A stretch of 64,000 nucleotides of DNA from Enterobacter sp. BIGb0383 (GCF_003751845.1 NZ_RJKQ01000007.1:1-64000); one strand, 5' to 3'. Shown: positions 47,151 to 57,582, counted from the first letter of the stretch. Numbers and translations are program-made. The notes: generated by a model from the sequence alone, not told the origin.

Positions 47151-48137
47151 TTAGAAAATCTTCGAGAACTTATCAATGTTGCTGGCATCGTAGACAAAGG
47201 GCTCGGCCATCGCCCCGTTGCCGTCGGCATCCAGCGTCACTTTGCCAAGCTTGCCCATGCTGGCTTCGGTTTTGGTGGCGGTACCTTTGACCAGGTCGTT
47301 CGCCAGATATGTGGCGGCATAGCCCAGATCGATCGGGTTCCAGATGGCGAAGCTTTTGCTGGCCCCGGATTTAATCGCGCCGGCCATTTCGGACGGCAGT
47401 CCCAGGCCGGTGACGTACACTTTGCCAATCTTGCCCTGGTCTTTTACCGCCTGCGCGGCGGCGACAATGCCCACCGAGGACGGAGAGACAATGACTTTCA
47501 GATCAGGCCAGGTTTTCAGCAGGCCGACCGCTTCGCGGTAGCTTTTATCGGAGAGATCGTCCCCGTAGGCGACGGTCACCAGATTGACGGACGGGTACTG
47601 CGGCAGCACCTTTTTCATCTCGGCAATCCAGGTGTTCTGGTTGGTGGAGGTTGGCGTGGCGCTGAGAATCGCCACTTCGCCTTTGTCTACATTCAGCGCT
47701 TTCAGCGCATCGGCGGCCAGCTTGACGTTGGTTTCGCCAATCAGCGCGTTATTGGACGGGTTAAGGTGGATCTGGCGCCCGGCTTTTGCCACGCCGGAAT
47801 CCCAGGAAACGACTTTGATACCGCGCTGCATCGCTTTTTTCAGCACCGGCACCACGGCATCGGGATCGTTGGCGGAGATCGCGATCGCATCCACGCCTTG
47901 GGCGATCAGACCGTTAAGCACTTCGATCTGCGCTTCGGCGGTGGTGGTGGTCGGGCCGGTATAGATGACTTTGACATCGCCTAACTCTTTGGCCGCCTCC
48001 TGTGCGCCAACGTTCGCCGCTTCGAAGAAACCATTTCCTAAGGATTTCGCCACCAGGGCGATTTTGACTTCAGCTAAGGCGGAACCGGACAACGCCAGGA
48101 TGGCAACGGTGAGGATCAAGCTTGCTTTTGTTTTCAT
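47151..48137 (-). CDS. rhamnose ABC transporter substrate-binding protein
   Basis: Periplasmic sugar-binding protein, 328 residues. Signal peptide ending near residue 22 (GSALAEV), then a ribose-binding-type fold (IALVAKSLGNGFFEAANVGA, DAIAISANDPDAVVPVLKKA, VVSWDSGVA). By its place between rhaD and a CUT2 transporter it most likely delivers L-rhamnose; the family also includes AI-2-type binders, so specificity is inference. Known as rhaS in rhizobia, which clashes with the regulator symbol used here. Confidence 0.83.
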   Translation of the reverse strand: MKTKASLILTVAILALSGSALAEVKIALVAKSLGNGFFEAANVGAQEAAKELGDVKVIYTGPTTTTAEAQIEVLNGLIAQGVDAIAISANDPDAVVPVLKKAMQRGIKVVSWDSGVAKAGRQIHLNPSNNALIGETNVKLAADALKALNVDKGEVAILSATPTSTNQNTWIAEMKKVLPQYPSVNLVTVAYGDDLSDKSYREAVGLLKTWPDLKVIVSPSSVGIVAAAQAVKDQGKIGKVYVTGLGLPSEMAGAIKSGASKSFAIWNPIDLGYAATYLANDLVKGTATKTEASMGKLGKVTLDADGNGAMAEPFVYDASNIDKFSKIF

Positions 48138-48188
48138 TGCTTTTACTCCACATAGACGAGTGTAGGGGTTTGCAGGTGATACAGAGTT

Positions 48189-48212
48189 CGCCCCGTCTCG
48201 GTGAGCGGGGCG
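48189..48212 (-). promoter_or_regulatory. GC-rich hairpin between rhaD and the ABC genes
   Basis: CGCCCCG and CGGGGCG, extended by CTC/GAG, make a strong stem-loop just downstream of rhaD. Lacking a U-run, it probably separates the expression level of the enzymes from the transporter genes. Confidence 0.5.
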
Positions 48213-48220
48213 CGATGTTG

Positions 48221-49051
48221 TTATTGATAAAGGTCTAACGCTGACTGCATTGGGGTGACGCCGAAACGCTGACCCAGGGCAACCAGTTCTTGCCGGGTGA
48301 TGGTCTGCTTCATGCCGCCCATCGAGTAGATTTTCACCAGCACTTCTGCGGATTTCTCCGCGGTGTCGATAAGGCCAAAGGCTTCATCCAGGGTCGGACC
48401 GCTGCCGAACACGCCGTGGAACGGCCACAGCACCAGCGAGTGCTGCACCATCTCGTTGGCGGTCGCCTGGCCGATCTCATCCGTGCCCGGCACCATCCAC
48501 GGCAGAATGCCGACGCCGTCAGGGAACACGACCAGACACTCGGTGCTGCCTTCCCACAGTTTGCGGGTGATCAGGTCCGTGTCGTTTTCCAGGACATAGG
48601 TCAGGGCAATCAGGTTGGTGGCGTGGCAGTGCATAATCACTCTGTCTTTGCCGTTGGTCGCCTTGATGCGCGAGCAGTGGGACAGGAAGTGCGCCGGCAG
48701 TTCGGATGTCGGCACCGCTTCGTGCGTCAACCCCCAAAGAATGTGGTAGCCCGCGCCGTCGCTGTCCACTTTTACCACGCCAATATTTGCCTGCGGGTCG
48801 AGCTGGACGTTACGGAAGAATTTGCCGGAGCCGGTGACGATAAACGGCGTGTTAGCCAGCAGCGGCATCGGCTGGCTCAGGGCGATATAGCGCGGCTGCG
48901 CGTGGAAATCGGCGCTGTACGGCGCGATATCGGCCTCGTCCAGACGCAGGGTCAGGTTGCCGCCGTTGCGCTCGTCCCAGCCTTTCAGCCAGGCATCGGT
49001 GGTGGCTTTAATCATGCCCTGGACAAACCAGGCGTCGGTAATGTTCTGCAT
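48221..49051 (-). CDS. rhaD: rhamnulose-1-phosphate aldolase
   Basis: Zinc class II aldolase that cleaves L-rhamnulose 1-phosphate to dihydroxyacetone phosphate and L-lactaldehyde. The 276-residue protein has the metal-binding HCHATN segment near residue 141 and the family segments [12 protein letters not shown] and [13 protein letters not shown]. Two residues longer than E. coli RhaD. Third gene of rhaBAD. Lactaldehyde made here can be reduced by the dehydrogenase encoded later in the same operon. Confidence 0.97.
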   Translation of the reverse strand: MQNITDAWFVQGMIKATTDAWLKGWDERNGGNLTLRLDEADIAPYSADFHAQPRYIALSQPMPLLANTPFIVTGSGKFFRNVQLDPQANIGVVKVDSDGAGYHILWGLTHEAVPTSELPAHFLSHCSRIKATNGKDRVIMHCHATNLIALTYVLENDTDLITRKLWEGSTECLVVFPDGVGILPWMVPGTDEIGQATANEMVQHSLVLWPFHGVFGSGPTLDEAFGLIDTAEKSAEVLVKIYSMGGMKQTITRQELVALGQRFGVTPMQSALDLYQ

Positions 49052-49086
49052 AGTCTTTTGGTTCCTGTTAAATCGCTAAGGGTCTG

Positions 49087-50346
49087 TTACCCACGCTGGC
49101 TCAAAATGGTTTTTTCATAGGCGCGCACGCTTTCCAGCCACTGGCTGTTAGCCGGGGTGTCATGGCGCTGACAGTACATCTCCCATACCGCCTGCCACGG
49201 CAGGGATTTTTGCTCTTCCAGCAGCGCCAGACGGGCGGTGTAATCACCGTCGGCTTCCAGCTGACGCAGCTGCTCAGTCGGTTCCAGCAGAGCGCGCAGC
49301 AGAGCGCGTTTCATATTGCGGGTGCCGATCACCCAGGCGGCAATACGGTTGATGGAAGCGTCGAAGAAGTCGAGGCCGATATGGACGCGGTCAAAGAGGT
49401 TATGGCGGATGATTTCGCTGGCGATGGCCTGGGTTTCGTCATCCAGCAGCACCACGTGGTCGCTGTCCCAGCGCACCGGGCGGCTGACGTGCAGCAGCAG
49501 ACGCGGAACATAGAGCATGGCGGCGGAGATCTTGTCGGAAATTACTTCGGTCGGATGGAAGTGGCCCGCATCCAGGCACAGCGCGGTCTGGCGGCTGGTG
49601 GCGTAGCCCATATAAAACTCGTTCGAGCCGACGGTGTAGCTCTCCGCGCCGATACCGAACAGCTTGCTCTCCACGGCGTCGATATGGTGGGCCGGATTGA
49701 GCTTCTCGCTGATGATCTCGTCCAGGGCATTAAGCAGGCGCTGGCGCGGGGCCAGGCGGTCAACGGTGACGTCTTTCATCCCGTCCGGGATCCAGATATT
49801 CATCACCGACGGCGTGCCCAGCTGCTCGCCGAAGTACGCCGAGACGCGGCGGCTGGCCTTCACATGGTCAATCCAGAACTGGCGGGTTTTGTCGTCGGCG
49901 TGGGAGAGGGTAAAACCGTCGGCACTCAGCGGGTGTGAGAAGCAGGACGGGTTAAAATCCAGCCCCAGCTTGTTGGCTTTGGCCCATTCCACCCAGTTTT
50001 TAAAGTGCTCCGGCTTGATTTGATCGCGCCCGACCGGCGTTTCTGACTCCAGGTAAATCGCATGAAGATTCAGGCGCTTTGGTCCCGGGATCAGGCTCAG
50101 GGCCTGCTCAAGATCGGCGCGCAGCTCGACGGCATTACGCGCTTTGCCCGGATAGTTGCCCGTGGCCTGGATACCGCCGGTCAGGGCGCCTTCCGGGTTT
50201 TCAAATCCGGCAACATCATCGCCCTGCCAGCAGTGCATCGAGACGGGCAAACGATCAAGCTGGCGCAGCGCCTCCTCGACATCCACACCGACGGCGGCAA
50301 AACGTTGTTTAGCCAGGTCCCAGGCTTGTTCAAGTTGAGTGGTCAT
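49087..50346 (-). CDS. rhaA: L-rhamnose isomerase
   Basis: Converts L-rhamnose to L-rhamnulose; metal-dependent TIM barrel. The 419-residue protein keeps the active-site blocks [27 protein letters not shown] and [14 protein letters not shown] take the ATG at 50346, whose ATGA overlaps the rhaB stop, giving the E. coli length; two more upstream codons are possible but would extend the overlap. Confidence 0.98.
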   Translation of the reverse strand: MTTQLEQAWDLAKQRFAAVGVDVEEALRQLDRLPVSMHCWQGDDVAGFENPEGALTGGIQATGNYPGKARNAVELRADLEQALSLIPGPKRLNLHAIYLESETPVGRDQIKPEHFKNWVEWAKANKLGLDFNPSCFSHPLSADGFTLSHADDKTRQFWIDHVKASRRVSAYFGEQLGTPSVMNIWIPDGMKDVTVDRLAPRQRLLNALDEIISEKLNPAHHIDAVESKLFGIGAESYTVGSNEFYMGYATSRQTALCLDAGHFHPTEVISDKISAAMLYVPRLLLHVSRPVRWDSDHVVLLDDETQAIASEIIRHNLFDRVHIGLDFFDASINRIAAWVIGTRNMKRALLRALLEPTEQLRQLEADGDYTARLALLEEQKSLPWQAVWEMYCQRHDTPANSQWLESVRAYEKTILSQRG

Positions 50347-51812
50347 GCGCAAAGCTCCTTTGTCTGTCGTTTTTGCTGAAACTGCGCGGCGTAGCGGGCA
50401 ATTTCATGATCGGAATGGGGAAGATAGGTCGTCAGCGCGTGGCTGGCGGTGACCACCTGACGGAAGTCGTCGACGTTGCTCAGTTCGTCGAGGGTCATCA
50501 GCTGCACGCCGATATTGCCCAGGGTCGAGGCTTCGACGGGACCCGCGACCACGCGGATGCCGCAGGCGTCGGCGCAGAGCTGGTTAAGCAGCTGGTTCTG
50601 GCCGCCGCCGCCGACAATATGCAGCTGGCTGAACGGCTTCCCGCGCAGGGCGGCAAGCTCACTCAGCACGTCGGCGTAGAGCAGCGCCAGGCTGTCGAAG
50701 ATGCAGCGCGCCAGTTCGGCGGCGTTCTCCGGCACGGGCTGACCGGTTTCCCGGCAGGCGGCCTGGATCTCGGCGCTCATATCGTCCGGGTTGATAAAAC
50801 GGTCATCGTTGGGGTGGATCAGAAAGCGACAGGCGGGCAGCTGCTCCGTGCGGGCGATCAGCGCGGGCAGATCGCTAATGTTTTGCTCCTTCAGCACCCG
50901 CTGCAGCAGCCACAGCCCCATAATGTTTTTCAGCACCCGGTAGCGGCCTTCGGCCCCGCCTTCATTGGTGATATTGGCCGCCAGCGCTTCCTCGCTGGTA
51001 CAGGGGGTTTTGCTTTCAAAGCCCATCAGCGACCAGGTTCCGGAAGAGAGGTAAGCCGCATCTTTACCCGCCAGCGGTGCGGCGATCACCGCGCTGGCGG
51101 TATCGTGACTGGCGACGGCGACCACCGGGATCGCATTGCCCTGCGGGCAGCGCCAGTGACCGATCACATTGCCGGGATGGGTCGGCGTACCAAACCAGTC
51201 GGCGGAGGCACCGGTCCACGCCAGCAGTGTTTCATCCCAGTTATCGGTGTTGATATTGACCAGTTGGGTGGTGGTGGCGTTGGTGTATTCCCAGTTGAGA
51301 TTGCCGGTTAGCCGGTAGCTGAAGTAATCGGGGATCAGCAACGCATGGGCGACCTGATCCACCTGGCTTCCCTGCTGTTCGACCAGGGCGCGCAGCTGAT
51401 AGAGGGTGTTAAAGGGTAAAAACTGGATGCCGCTGCGGCGGTAGATCTCGGCTTTGCCGATCTGCTTCTGGGCGCGCAGCATCACGCCGTCCGTGCGCTT
51501 GTCCCGATAGGCAACGGGCAGGCCAACGCGTTCTCCCCGGGCGTTAAGCAGGACGTAGTCGACGCCCCAGGTATCGATCCCGATGCTATCGATGGCAATC
51601 CCTTGCGCGCAGACTTTCTCCAGCCCGCAGCGGATTTCCGCCTCCAGGCTGTCAATATCCCAGCAGTCGAAGCCGTCTGTTTTTTGCAGACAGTTTACGA
51701 AACGGTGGATTTCGCGAAGCGTCAGGGATCGCTGTTCGCGGTCATAGCGCGCCAGCATTACACGTCCGCTGGAGGCACCTAAGTCAACCGCGACACAATG
51801 GCGAAAAGTCAT
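50343..51812 (-). CDS. rhaB: rhamnulokinase
   Basis: Phosphorylates L-rhamnulose at C1 with ATP. The 489-residue FGGY-family kinase starts with [14 protein letters not shown] (phosphate loop), has [14 protein letters not shown] and the C-terminal adenosine motif [15 protein letters not shown]; same length as E. coli RhaB. First gene of the long operon rhaBAD-ABC-fucO-rhaM; its promoter lies in the 301-base gap shared with rhaSR. Confidence 0.98.
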   Translation of the reverse strand: MTFRHCVAVDLGASSGRVMLARYDREQRSLTLREIHRFVNCLQKTDGFDCWDIDSLEAEIRCGLEKVCAQGIAIDSIGIDTWGVDYVLLNARGERVGLPVAYRDKRTDGVMLRAQKQIGKAEIYRRSGIQFLPFNTLYQLRALVEQQGSQVDQVAHALLIPDYFSYRLTGNLNWEYTNATTTQLVNINTDNWDETLLAWTGASADWFGTPTHPGNVIGHWRCPQGNAIPVVAVASHDTASAVIAAPLAGKDAAYLSSGTWSLMGFESKTPCTSEEALAANITNEGGAEGRYRVLKNIMGLWLLQRVLKEQNISDLPALIARTEQLPACRFLIHPNDDRFINPDDMSAEIQAACRETGQPVPENAAELARCIFDSLALLYADVLSELAALRGKPFSQLHIVGGGGQNQLLNQLCADACGIRVVAGPVEASTLGNIGVQLMTLDELSNVDDFRQVVTASHALTTYLPHSDHEIARYAAQFQQKRQTKELCA

Positions 51813-51843
51813 GATGGGGTCCTTCTGAGAGTCATTGCAGACC

Positions 51844-51941
51844 AGTCTAAAAAAAGCCCGTTTTTCCGACCTTCTTGTTACTGACAGGGGGATTTCGCCG
51901 CTGGCAAGAAAGCAAAGATGAACGTGAGGGAGTTCACAATT
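51844..51941 (-). promoter_or_regulatory. rhaBAD promoter with RhaS and CRP sites
   Basis: Reading the minus strand: a CRP site TGTGAACTCCCTCACG (51923-51938), RhaS half-site-like sequences near 51903-51919 and 51866-51882 (AGTAACAAGAAGGTCGG), then -10 TAGACT (51844-51849). The whole array aligns base by base with much of the E. coli rhaBAD promoter, so activation by RhaS with rhamnose and by cAMP-CRP is expected. Confidence 0.87.
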
Positions 51942-52113
51942 TCCGCTAAAAGCGCGGGTGGCAGGCGCTGTGACCGTGACCGCATTTCCCGATCTTTCCC
52001 GGCGATTCTTGAAAAATCGACAGCCTTTGCACGGATTGCTGTCGAAAGTTGAAGGTGAGGTTCAGCATCCTTAATTAGTATTTTGAGAACTTTTCTCAGT
52101 AGCCGGAGCCATC
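51942..52113 (+). promoter_or_regulatory. rhaSR promoter side of the divergent region
   Basis: The remainder of the rhaB-rhaS gap should hold the RhaR-dependent rhaSR promoter. An inverted sequence (GACAGC...GCTGTC, 52019-52024 with 52040-52045) is visible, but I cannot assign the RhaR half-sites or -10 with confidence. Confidence 0.4.
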
Positions 52114-52950
52114 ATGACCGTACTGCATAGCGTGGATTTTTTTCCGTCAGGTCAGTCACCTGTCGCGATTGAACCGCGGCTGCCACAGGCGGCGTTTCCT
52201 GAGCACTACCATGATTTCCATGAAATCGTGATTGTTGAACATGGCACCGGCATTCACGTGTTTAACGGCCAGCCCTATACCATCAGCGGCGGGACCGTCT
52301 GCTTTGTGCGCGATCACGACCGGCATCTGTATGAGCATACGGATAACCTCTGCCTGACCAACGTGCTCTACCGCTCGCCGGAAGGTTTCCAGTTCCTCGC
52401 CGGGCTGAATCAGCTGCTGCCGCAGGAGCAGGACGGGCACTATCCGTCCCACTGGCGGGTGAATCAGAGCACGCTGGGACAGGTTCGGCAGATCATCGGC
52501 CAGATGGAAGGCTCGGAGGGGCAGGTTGACGCTCACGCCCTCGCTAACCGCGAAATCTTGTTTATGCAGCTGCTGGTGCTGCTGCGTAAAAGCAGCCTGG
52601 AGGAAGGGGCGGAAAATAACGATGCGCGGCTGAATCAGCTCCTGGCCTGGCTGGAGGATCACTACGCCGAGGAGGTGTGCTGGGAGTCGATTGCCGGGGA
52701 TTTCACGCTTTCGCTGCGCACGCTGCACCGCCAGCTCAAACAGCACACGGGCCTGACGCCCCAGCGCTATCTGAACCGTCTGCGGCTGATTAAAGCGCGC
52801 CATTTGCTGCGTCACAGCGATGCCAGCGTGACCGATATCGCCTACCGCTGCGGGTTTGGCGACAGTAACCACTTCTCGACTCTGTTCCGCCGCGAATTCG
52901 ACTGGTCCCCGCGCGATATTCGCCAGGGGCGGGATACCTCTCTTCAGTAA
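52114..52950 (+). CDS. rhaS: rhamnose-responsive activator RhaS
   Basis: AraC-family activator of rhaBAD and rhaT. The 278-residue protein has an N-terminal cupin-type rhamnose-binding domain ([25 protein letters not shown]) and a C-terminal pair of helix-turn-helices ([45 protein letters not shown]). Length identical to E. coli. Here it probably also controls the ABC transporter genes because they lie in the rhaBAD unit. Confidence 0.96.
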   Translation: MTVLHSVDFFPSGQSPVAIEPRLPQAAFPEHYHDFHEIVIVEHGTGIHVFNGQPYTISGGTVCFVRDHDRHLYEHTDNLCLTNVLYRSPEGFQFLAGLNQLLPQEQDGHYPSHWRVNQSTLGQVRQIIGQMEGSEGQVDAHALANREILFMQLLVLLRKSSLEEGAENNDARLNQLLAWLEDHYAEEVCWESIAGDFTLSLRTLHRQLKQHTGLTPQRYLNRLRLIKARHLLRHSDASVTDIAYRCGFGDSNHFSTLFRREFDWSPRDIRQGRDTSLQ

Positions 52951-53023
52951 CGCGAAGGGTATCACCGTTTTTTTACCGCAAACCGGCTAATAATGACGGG
53001 TTATTAGCCGTTGAGGTGACCCC

Positions 53024-53872
53024 GTGCCGGGCCAGTTAATTCTCCGTAAAGCCGACTTCTTCTCCACCCCGGAGCAGGCTGTCGGGGTGGCGGATCGCTA
53101 TCCGCAAAACGTTTTTGCCGAGCATACCCACGAGTTCTGCGAACTGGTGCTGGTGTGGCGCGGCAACGGCCTGCACGTGCTCAACGATCGCCCGTACCGC
53201 ATTACCCGTGGCGACCTGTTTTATATCCGCGCTGAAGACAAACACTCCTACGCCTCGGTCAACGACCTGGTGCTGCAAAACGTCATCTACTGCCCGGAGC
53301 GGCTGAAGCTGAACCTTGACTGGGCCGCCTCGATCCCCGGCTTCAACGGCCCGGACAGCACCCCACACTGGCGGCTGGGCAGCGGCGGGATGAATCTGGT
53401 GCGCCAGCTGATTACCCAGCTTGAGCAGGAGTGTCTGAAAGAGGATGCGCTGGCCAACAGCATGGCGGAAGCGCTTTTTGCCCAGCTGGTGATGACCCTG
53501 AAGCGCTATCGCTATGCCACGGATAACCCGGAGGCCAGCACCCAGGAGGCGCTGCTCGATAAACTGATCACCGCCCTGGCCGGTAGCCTGAACCGTTCGT
53601 TTATTCTCGATAAATTCTGCGAACAGCAGCAGTGCAGCGAGCGCACCCTGCGCCAGCAGTTCCGCAACCAGACGGGGATGACCGTCAATCACTACCTGCG
53701 GCAATTGCGTATCTGCCATGCTCAATATCTGCTGCAGCATACGGAGATGATGATCGGCGAAATCGCCATGCAGTGCGGGTTTGAGGACAGTAACTACTTT
53801 TCGGTGGTCTTTAACCGCGAAATCGGGATGACGCCAGGCCAGTGGCGTCATCGCAGTCGCGCCGCCGCCTGA
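53024..53872 (+). CDS. rhaR: rhamnose-responsive activator RhaR
   Basis: AraC-family activator of the rhaSR promoter. The 282-residue protein matches E. coli RhaR in length and in the cupin ([23 protein letters not shown]) and DNA-binding domains ([36 protein letters not shown]). Start is a GTG at 53024 after GAGGTGA. It ends directly at the convergent rhaT stop with no space for a separate terminator. Confidence 0.95.
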   Translation: MPGQLILRKADFFSTPEQAVGVADRYPQNVFAEHTHEFCELVLVWRGNGLHVLNDRPYRITRGDLFYIRAEDKHSYASVNDLVLQNVIYCPERLKLNLDWAASIPGFNGPDSTPHWRLGSGGMNLVRQLITQLEQECLKEDALANSMAEALFAQLVMTLKRYRYATDNPEASTQEALLDKLITALAGSLNRSFILDKFCEQQQCSERTLRQQFRNQTGMTVNHYLRQLRICHAQYLLQHTEMMIGEIAMQCGFEDSNYFSVVFNREIGMTPGQWRHRSRAAA

Positions 53873-54907
53873 TTAGCTCGCCATGCCGAGGCCAACGATA
53901 TTGGCGGCGACGATAATCACCATGCAGCCCAGGCCCAGTACGGCGACCGGACGTCGCCCGGCGTTGCTCCACTCCTTCAGCACCAGCCCGACAATCCCAC
54001 CGCACAGTACGTAGAAGCTCATATGCAGCATCCAGCTAATGTAGTCGTACTGCGGCGGAATGCTGGCGTGGCCCCAGGCGTAGAAGAAGAACTGCAGATA
54101 CCACATCAGCCCGCCAAGTGCAGATAGCAGGATATTGCTGATAATCAGCGATTTTGCCAGCGAGAAGTCGGCTTTTATCGACAGATCTTTCATTTTGGCC
54201 AGGCGGATAAAACAGAAGCCCAGGTTGACCAGCGCACCGCCGGCCATAATCACCACGTAGCTCGGCAGTGCCACGTACAGCGGGTCGACGCCCAGCGCGG
54301 CGGCCGCTTCGTGCATCGGCTTCGCGGCGTTCATGGCAAAGGACATCCCGGCGGAGAAAATACCGCACATCACCGCCAGCGCCAGCCCTTTTTTGAGGTT
54401 AAATTCGGCGGCTTTAACGCCCATTTTGCGCTCTTTCATCTGGCCTGCGCGGGTGACAATCGCGACGCCCGCCAGCGCAACCAGCACGCCAAGCAGGGTC
54501 ATGCGCCCGCCGGGCGTGCCGATCAGCACATCGAAATTACCGTTGATCACCGGCGTCATCAGGGTGCCGACAATCAGCGTAATGCCGATGGCAATGCCTA
54601 TCCCCATCGACATCCCGAGATAGCGCATGGTGAGACCGTAGTTGATATTGCCGATCCCCCACATGGCCCCGAACAGAAACACCGGCAGCAGGGTCGCAGC
54701 GTCAAAGCTGCGGAAGTAGGCCCAGAAATCAGGCAGGAGCAGGGCGCTGACGGTCCAGGGCAGGATGAGCCACGAGACTATCCCACCGACGGACCACATG
54801 GTTTCCCATGACCAACTTTTGACCTTTTTAAACGGGGCATAGAAACAGGCTGCACTGGCTGCACCTATCAAATGCCAAAAAATACCCATCGTAATCGCGT
54901 TACTCAT
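53873..54907 (-). CDS. rhaT: L-rhamnose:H+ symporter RhaT
   Basis: Inner-membrane symporter of the drug/metabolite superfamily, 344 residues, ten predicted helices; same length as E. coli RhaT. Opening segment [24 protein letters not shown] and the [17 protein letters not shown] segment are typical. It is a second rhamnose import route besides the ABC system at 43.6-48.1 kb. A -10 TAGACT like that of rhaBAD lies upstream, so RhaS control is likely. Confidence 0.96.
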   Translation of the reverse strand: MSNAITMGIFWHLIGAASAACFYAPFKKVKSWSWETMWSVGGIVSWLILPWTVSALLLPDFWAYFRSFDAATLLPVFLFGAMWGIGNINYGLTMRYLGMSMGIGIAIGITLIVGTLMTPVINGNFDVLIGTPGGRMTLLGVLVALAGVAIVTRAGQMKERKMGVKAAEFNLKKGLALAVMCGIFSAGMSFAMNAAKPMHEAAAALGVDPLYVALPSYVVIMAGGALVNLGFCFIRLAKMKDLSIKADFSLAKSLIISNILLSALGGLMWYLQFFFYAWGHASIPPQYDYISWMLHMSFYVLCGGIVGLVLKEWSNAGRRPVAVLGLGCMVIIVAANIVGLGMAS

Positions 54908-54930
54908 TTTTTCATCCTCATCGTTTTTAT

Positions 54931-54961
54931 GGTCGGATATCCATCCGACCCGATGAGTCTA
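54931..54961 (-). promoter_or_regulatory. rhaT -10 element and 5' leader hairpin
   Basis: TTTTTAGACT on the minus strand (-10 TAGACT at 54956-54961) matches the rhaBAD -10. About seven bases on, the transcript would begin with GGTCGGAT-GGAT-ATCCGACC (54931-54950), a perfect eight-base stem at the very 5' end, which could protect the mRNA. Confidence 0.6.
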
Positions 54962-55099
54962 AAAATCGGCCGCCTGATTTACCTTAGGGAGCTTGCCGCC
55001 GGATCGACGAGGCTGGCAATGAACGCGTTAAGTGGGTGATTAAGCTCACAATTTAAGCAACATAACCAACGGTTATAACCATATAGAAAATGCGGCATT

Positions 55100-55135
55100 G
55101 ATAAACATTTTCAATATCATTTAATTAACTATAAT
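55100..55135 (+). promoter_or_regulatory. sodA promoter with Fur-like box
   Basis: GATAAACATTTTCAATATC (55100-55118) agrees with the 19-base Fur box at 14 positions, and TATAAT (55130-55135) follows. The same arrangement controls sodA in E. coli, where Fur, ArcA and SoxS act. Confidence 0.8.
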
Positions 55136-55195
55136 GAACCAACTGCTTACGCGGCTTTAACACCACTCTGCCGCCCGATAATAATGGAGATGATT

Positions 55196-55816
55196 ATGAG
55201 TTATACACTGCCATCCCTGCCGTACGCTTATGATGCACTGGAACCGCACTTCGACAAGCAGACGATGGAAATCCATCACACTAAGCATCATCAGACTTAT
55301 GTGAACAACTCCAACGCGGCGCTGGAAAGCCTGCCAGAATTCGCCAGCCTGTCTGCTGAAGAACTGATCACCAAACTGGATCAGCTGCCGGCCGATAAGA
55401 AAACCGTACTGCGCAACAACGCAGGCGGCCACGCTAACCACAGCCTGTTCTGGAAAGGCCTGAAAACCGGTACTACCCTGCAGGGCGACCTGAAAGCAGC
55501 TATCGAGCGTGACTTCGGCTCCGTTGATAAATTCAAAGAAGAGTTCGAAAAAGCCGCTGCTACCCGTTTCGGCTCCGGCTGGGCGTGGCTGGTACTGAAA
55601 GGCGACAAACTGGCGGTAGTGTCTACTGCTAACCAGGACTCCCCGCTGATGGGTGAAGCCATCTCTGGCGCATCCGGCTTCCCGATTGTGGGCCTGGACG
55701 TGTGGGAGCACGCTTACTACCTGAAATTCCAGAACCGTCGTCCGGACTACATCAAAGCATTCTGGGACGTGGTTAACTGGGACGAAGCAGCAGCGCGTTT
55801 CGCCGCGAAAAAATAA
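55196..55816 (+). CDS. sodA: manganese superoxide dismutase
   Basis: Cytoplasmic enzyme that converts superoxide to hydrogen peroxide and oxygen. The 206-residue protein keeps the Mn ligands: His27 ([11 protein letters not shown]), His near 82 ([10 protein letters not shown]), and Asp and His in [16 protein letters not shown] lies seven bases before the chosen ATG ([20 protein letters not shown]); four upstream codons are excluded. Confidence 0.98.
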   Translation: MSYTLPSLPYAYDALEPHFDKQTMEIHHTKHHQTYVNNSNAALESLPEFASLSAEELITKLDQLPADKKTVLRNNAGGHANHSLFWKGLKTGTTLQGDLKAAIERDFGSVDKFKEEFEKAAATRFGSGWAWLVLKGDKLAVVSTANQDSPLMGEAISGASGFPIVGLDVWEHAYYLKFQNRRPDYIKAFWDVVNWDEAAARFAAKK

Positions 55817-55837
55817 GTTTTTTCGTTAAGCTGGATA

Positions 55838-55863
55838 AGGTGGCCTGGTGCCACCTTTTTTTA
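55838..55863 (+). terminator. sodA terminator
   Basis: AGGTGGC/GCCACCT stem with a five-base loop followed by seven T, just before the convergent DapA-family gene. Confidence 0.9.
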
Positions 55864-55869
55864 TGTCCG

Positions 55870-56766
55870 CTATCTGTCTATCCCGAACAGCGTATCGACC
55901 GTCCGGCAGGCCGCGTCATCCAGCTCGCCGCCGAAGTTACGTGCGGTGGTGCCGCAGTAGCCGAATTTGCGTGAAACGACGGTTTTAATCGTGGTGACAA
56001 AATCGTCGCCGATGGCGTAAATGGCGGAGAAACGGCTGATATCTTTCTGGATTTGATGCAGCATGGCGAGATCGCCCTGCGCCCACGCCTGCTTCGCCTG
56101 CACAAAGCGTTCGGGCATAATATTGTTCAGGCCGGAGATAATCCCGGCCCCGCCCGCCAGCAGGTTCGGAATCAGATATTCATCGTAGCCGGAGAGCACG
56201 GCGAAGTCCGGGCGCACATCCTGCACGGCCAGAATAATGTTGCGGGTGTGGGACTGGCAGTCAACGGTGTCTTTAATCCCGGCAAAGTTGCTAAACTCGG
56301 CGACCAGGGTGGCAACCAGCTCCGGCGTGATATCGCAGCCAGTGCGCGCCGGGAAGTTATAGGCGAACCATTTTCCCGGCAGCTTCTGGCCGAGCGCCCG
56401 ATAGTAATGCAGTAGCTGGCGGGTGGTCTGCCCGTAATAGTAAGGCGGCAGGACCATCACGGCATCGTAGCCGCAGCGGTCGGCCTCTTTCGCCAGCCGC
56501 AGAATATCGCTGAAGCTGGTGGCGGACACGTTTGCCACCATCGGCAGCGGCGACATCGCTCTGGCTTCGCGGATCAGCAGCAGGCGTTCGTCCATCGTCA
56601 GCGAAGCGAACTCGCCGATGCTGCCCATCAGCAGGATCACGTCGAGTCGGGCTTCGGTAAGGCGGTTAATATGGCGGGCGAGGCCGTTGAGATCCAGGCT
56701 GCCGTCATCCTCCATCGGCGTTATCGAAGGGCACCAGACGCCGGAAAATTGCGATTGGATAGTCAC
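55870..56766 (-). CDS. DapA/NanA-family aldolase or lyase, substrate unknown
   Basis: A 298-residue TIM barrel of the dihydrodipicolinate synthase/N-acetylneuraminate lyase family. The Schiff-base Lys is in FAGIKDTVDC (near residue 165) and the catalytic Tyr in WFAYNFPARTG. GSIGEFASLT replaces the usual GTTGE loop, so it is not a standard DapA; 2-keto-3-deoxy acids are typical substrates of such paralogues. It lies between sodA and yiiM, where E. coli has kdgT, a 2-keto-3-deoxygluconate permease. No operon partner. Confidence 0.82.
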   Translation of the reverse strand: MTIQSQFSGVWCPSITPMEDDGSLDLNGLARHINRLTEARLDVILLMGSIGEFASLTMDERLLLIREARAMSPLPMVANVSATSFSDILRLAKEADRCGYDAVMVLPPYYYGQTTRQLLHYYRALGQKLPGKWFAYNFPARTGCDITPELVATLVAEFSNFAGIKDTVDCQSHTRNIILAVQDVRPDFAVLSGYDEYLIPNLLAGGAGIISGLNNIMPERFVQAKQAWAQGDLAMLHQIQKDISRFSAIYAIGDDFVTTIKTVVSRKFGYCGTTARNFGGELDDAACRTVDTLFGIDR

Positions 56767-56895
56767 GTCGTTGACTCCTTATTGGTGAAATGGCGTTTCA
56801 AAAACAAGAATAGTCATAGCATGTCCGCTGGCCGGACAGGTGAACCCGTCTCTCATTTTGTGCAGTCGACGGGCAAAGAAGAGGGGAATCGTAAG

Positions 56896-57573
56896 ATGCG
56901 CTATCCGGCAAACGTATTTATTGGGCAGATCCGGGCCTACGAAGGCAGCCGCCCCAGCGCCATTGGCAAACGGCAGGTCGATGGCGCCCTGACGCTTCGT
57001 CCGCTGGGCCTGGAAGGGGATCAGCAGGCGGAAAAAGTCATTCATGGCGGCCCGGATCGCGCCCTGTGCCACTACCCGCGTGAGCACTATGCGTACTGGG
57101 CGGCACGCTTCCCTGAACAGGCGGCGCTGTTTAGTGCGCCAGCATTCGGGGAAAATCTCTCTACCGAGGGGCTGACCGAGCACAATGTCTTTATTGGCGA
57201 TATCTTCCGCTGGGGCGATGCCCTGATCCAGGTCACGCAGCCGCGCTCGCCCTGCTTTAAGCTCAATTTTCACTTTGCGATCCCCGATATGGCATCAACG
57301 ATGCAGGAGAGCGGCCGTACGGGCTGGCTCTACCGGGTGGTCGCCGAAGGCGAGGTTTCTGCCGATGCCCCGCTGGAGCTTGTTTCCAGGCTCAGCGATA
57401 TCTCCGTGCTTGAAGCGGGCGTGATTGCCTGGTATCAGCCCTTCGACGACGAGCAGTACCGACGTTTACTTTCGGCGGCAGGATTGTCGGCAAGCTGGGC
57501 GCGGACCATGCAGAAACGCCGTCTCTCCGGGGTGATTGAAGATAACTCGCGGCGTTTGTGGGGGAAGGCGTAG
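56896..57573 (+). CDS. yiiM: MOSC domain protein YiiM
   Basis: A 225-residue MOSC-domain protein; E. coli YiiM takes part in reduction of N-hydroxylated bases such as 6-N-hydroxylaminopurine and carries molybdenum cofactor. Key blocks are HGGPDRALCHYPREHY, FGENLSTEGL and the conserved Cys in QPRSPCFKLNFHF. I start it at ATG 56896 (MRYPANVFIGQI); the frame is open for 75 codons upstream but that part overlaps the divergent gene and is not conserved. Confidence 0.95.
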   Translation: MRYPANVFIGQIRAYEGSRPSAIGKRQVDGALTLRPLGLEGDQQAEKVIHGGPDRALCHYPREHYAYWAARFPEQAALFSAPAFGENLSTEGLTEHNVFIGDIFRWGDALIQVTQPRSPCFKLNFHFAIPDMASTMQESGRTGWLYRVVAEGEVSADAPLELVSRLSDISVLEAGVIAWYQPFDDEQYRRLLSAAGLSASWARTMQKRRLSGVIEDNSRRLWGKA

Positions 57574-57582
57574 CGGTATCAA

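Noticed and set aside
46278-47984. 568-codon open frame opposite the ABC transporter genes
   Set aside because: It runs antisense across two conserved genes and their gap, and its composition follows their third-codon positions.
56671-56895. N-terminal extension of yiiM
   Set aside because: The open frame overlaps the divergent DapA-family gene and its promoter region; similarity to YiiM begins exactly at the ATG at 56896.
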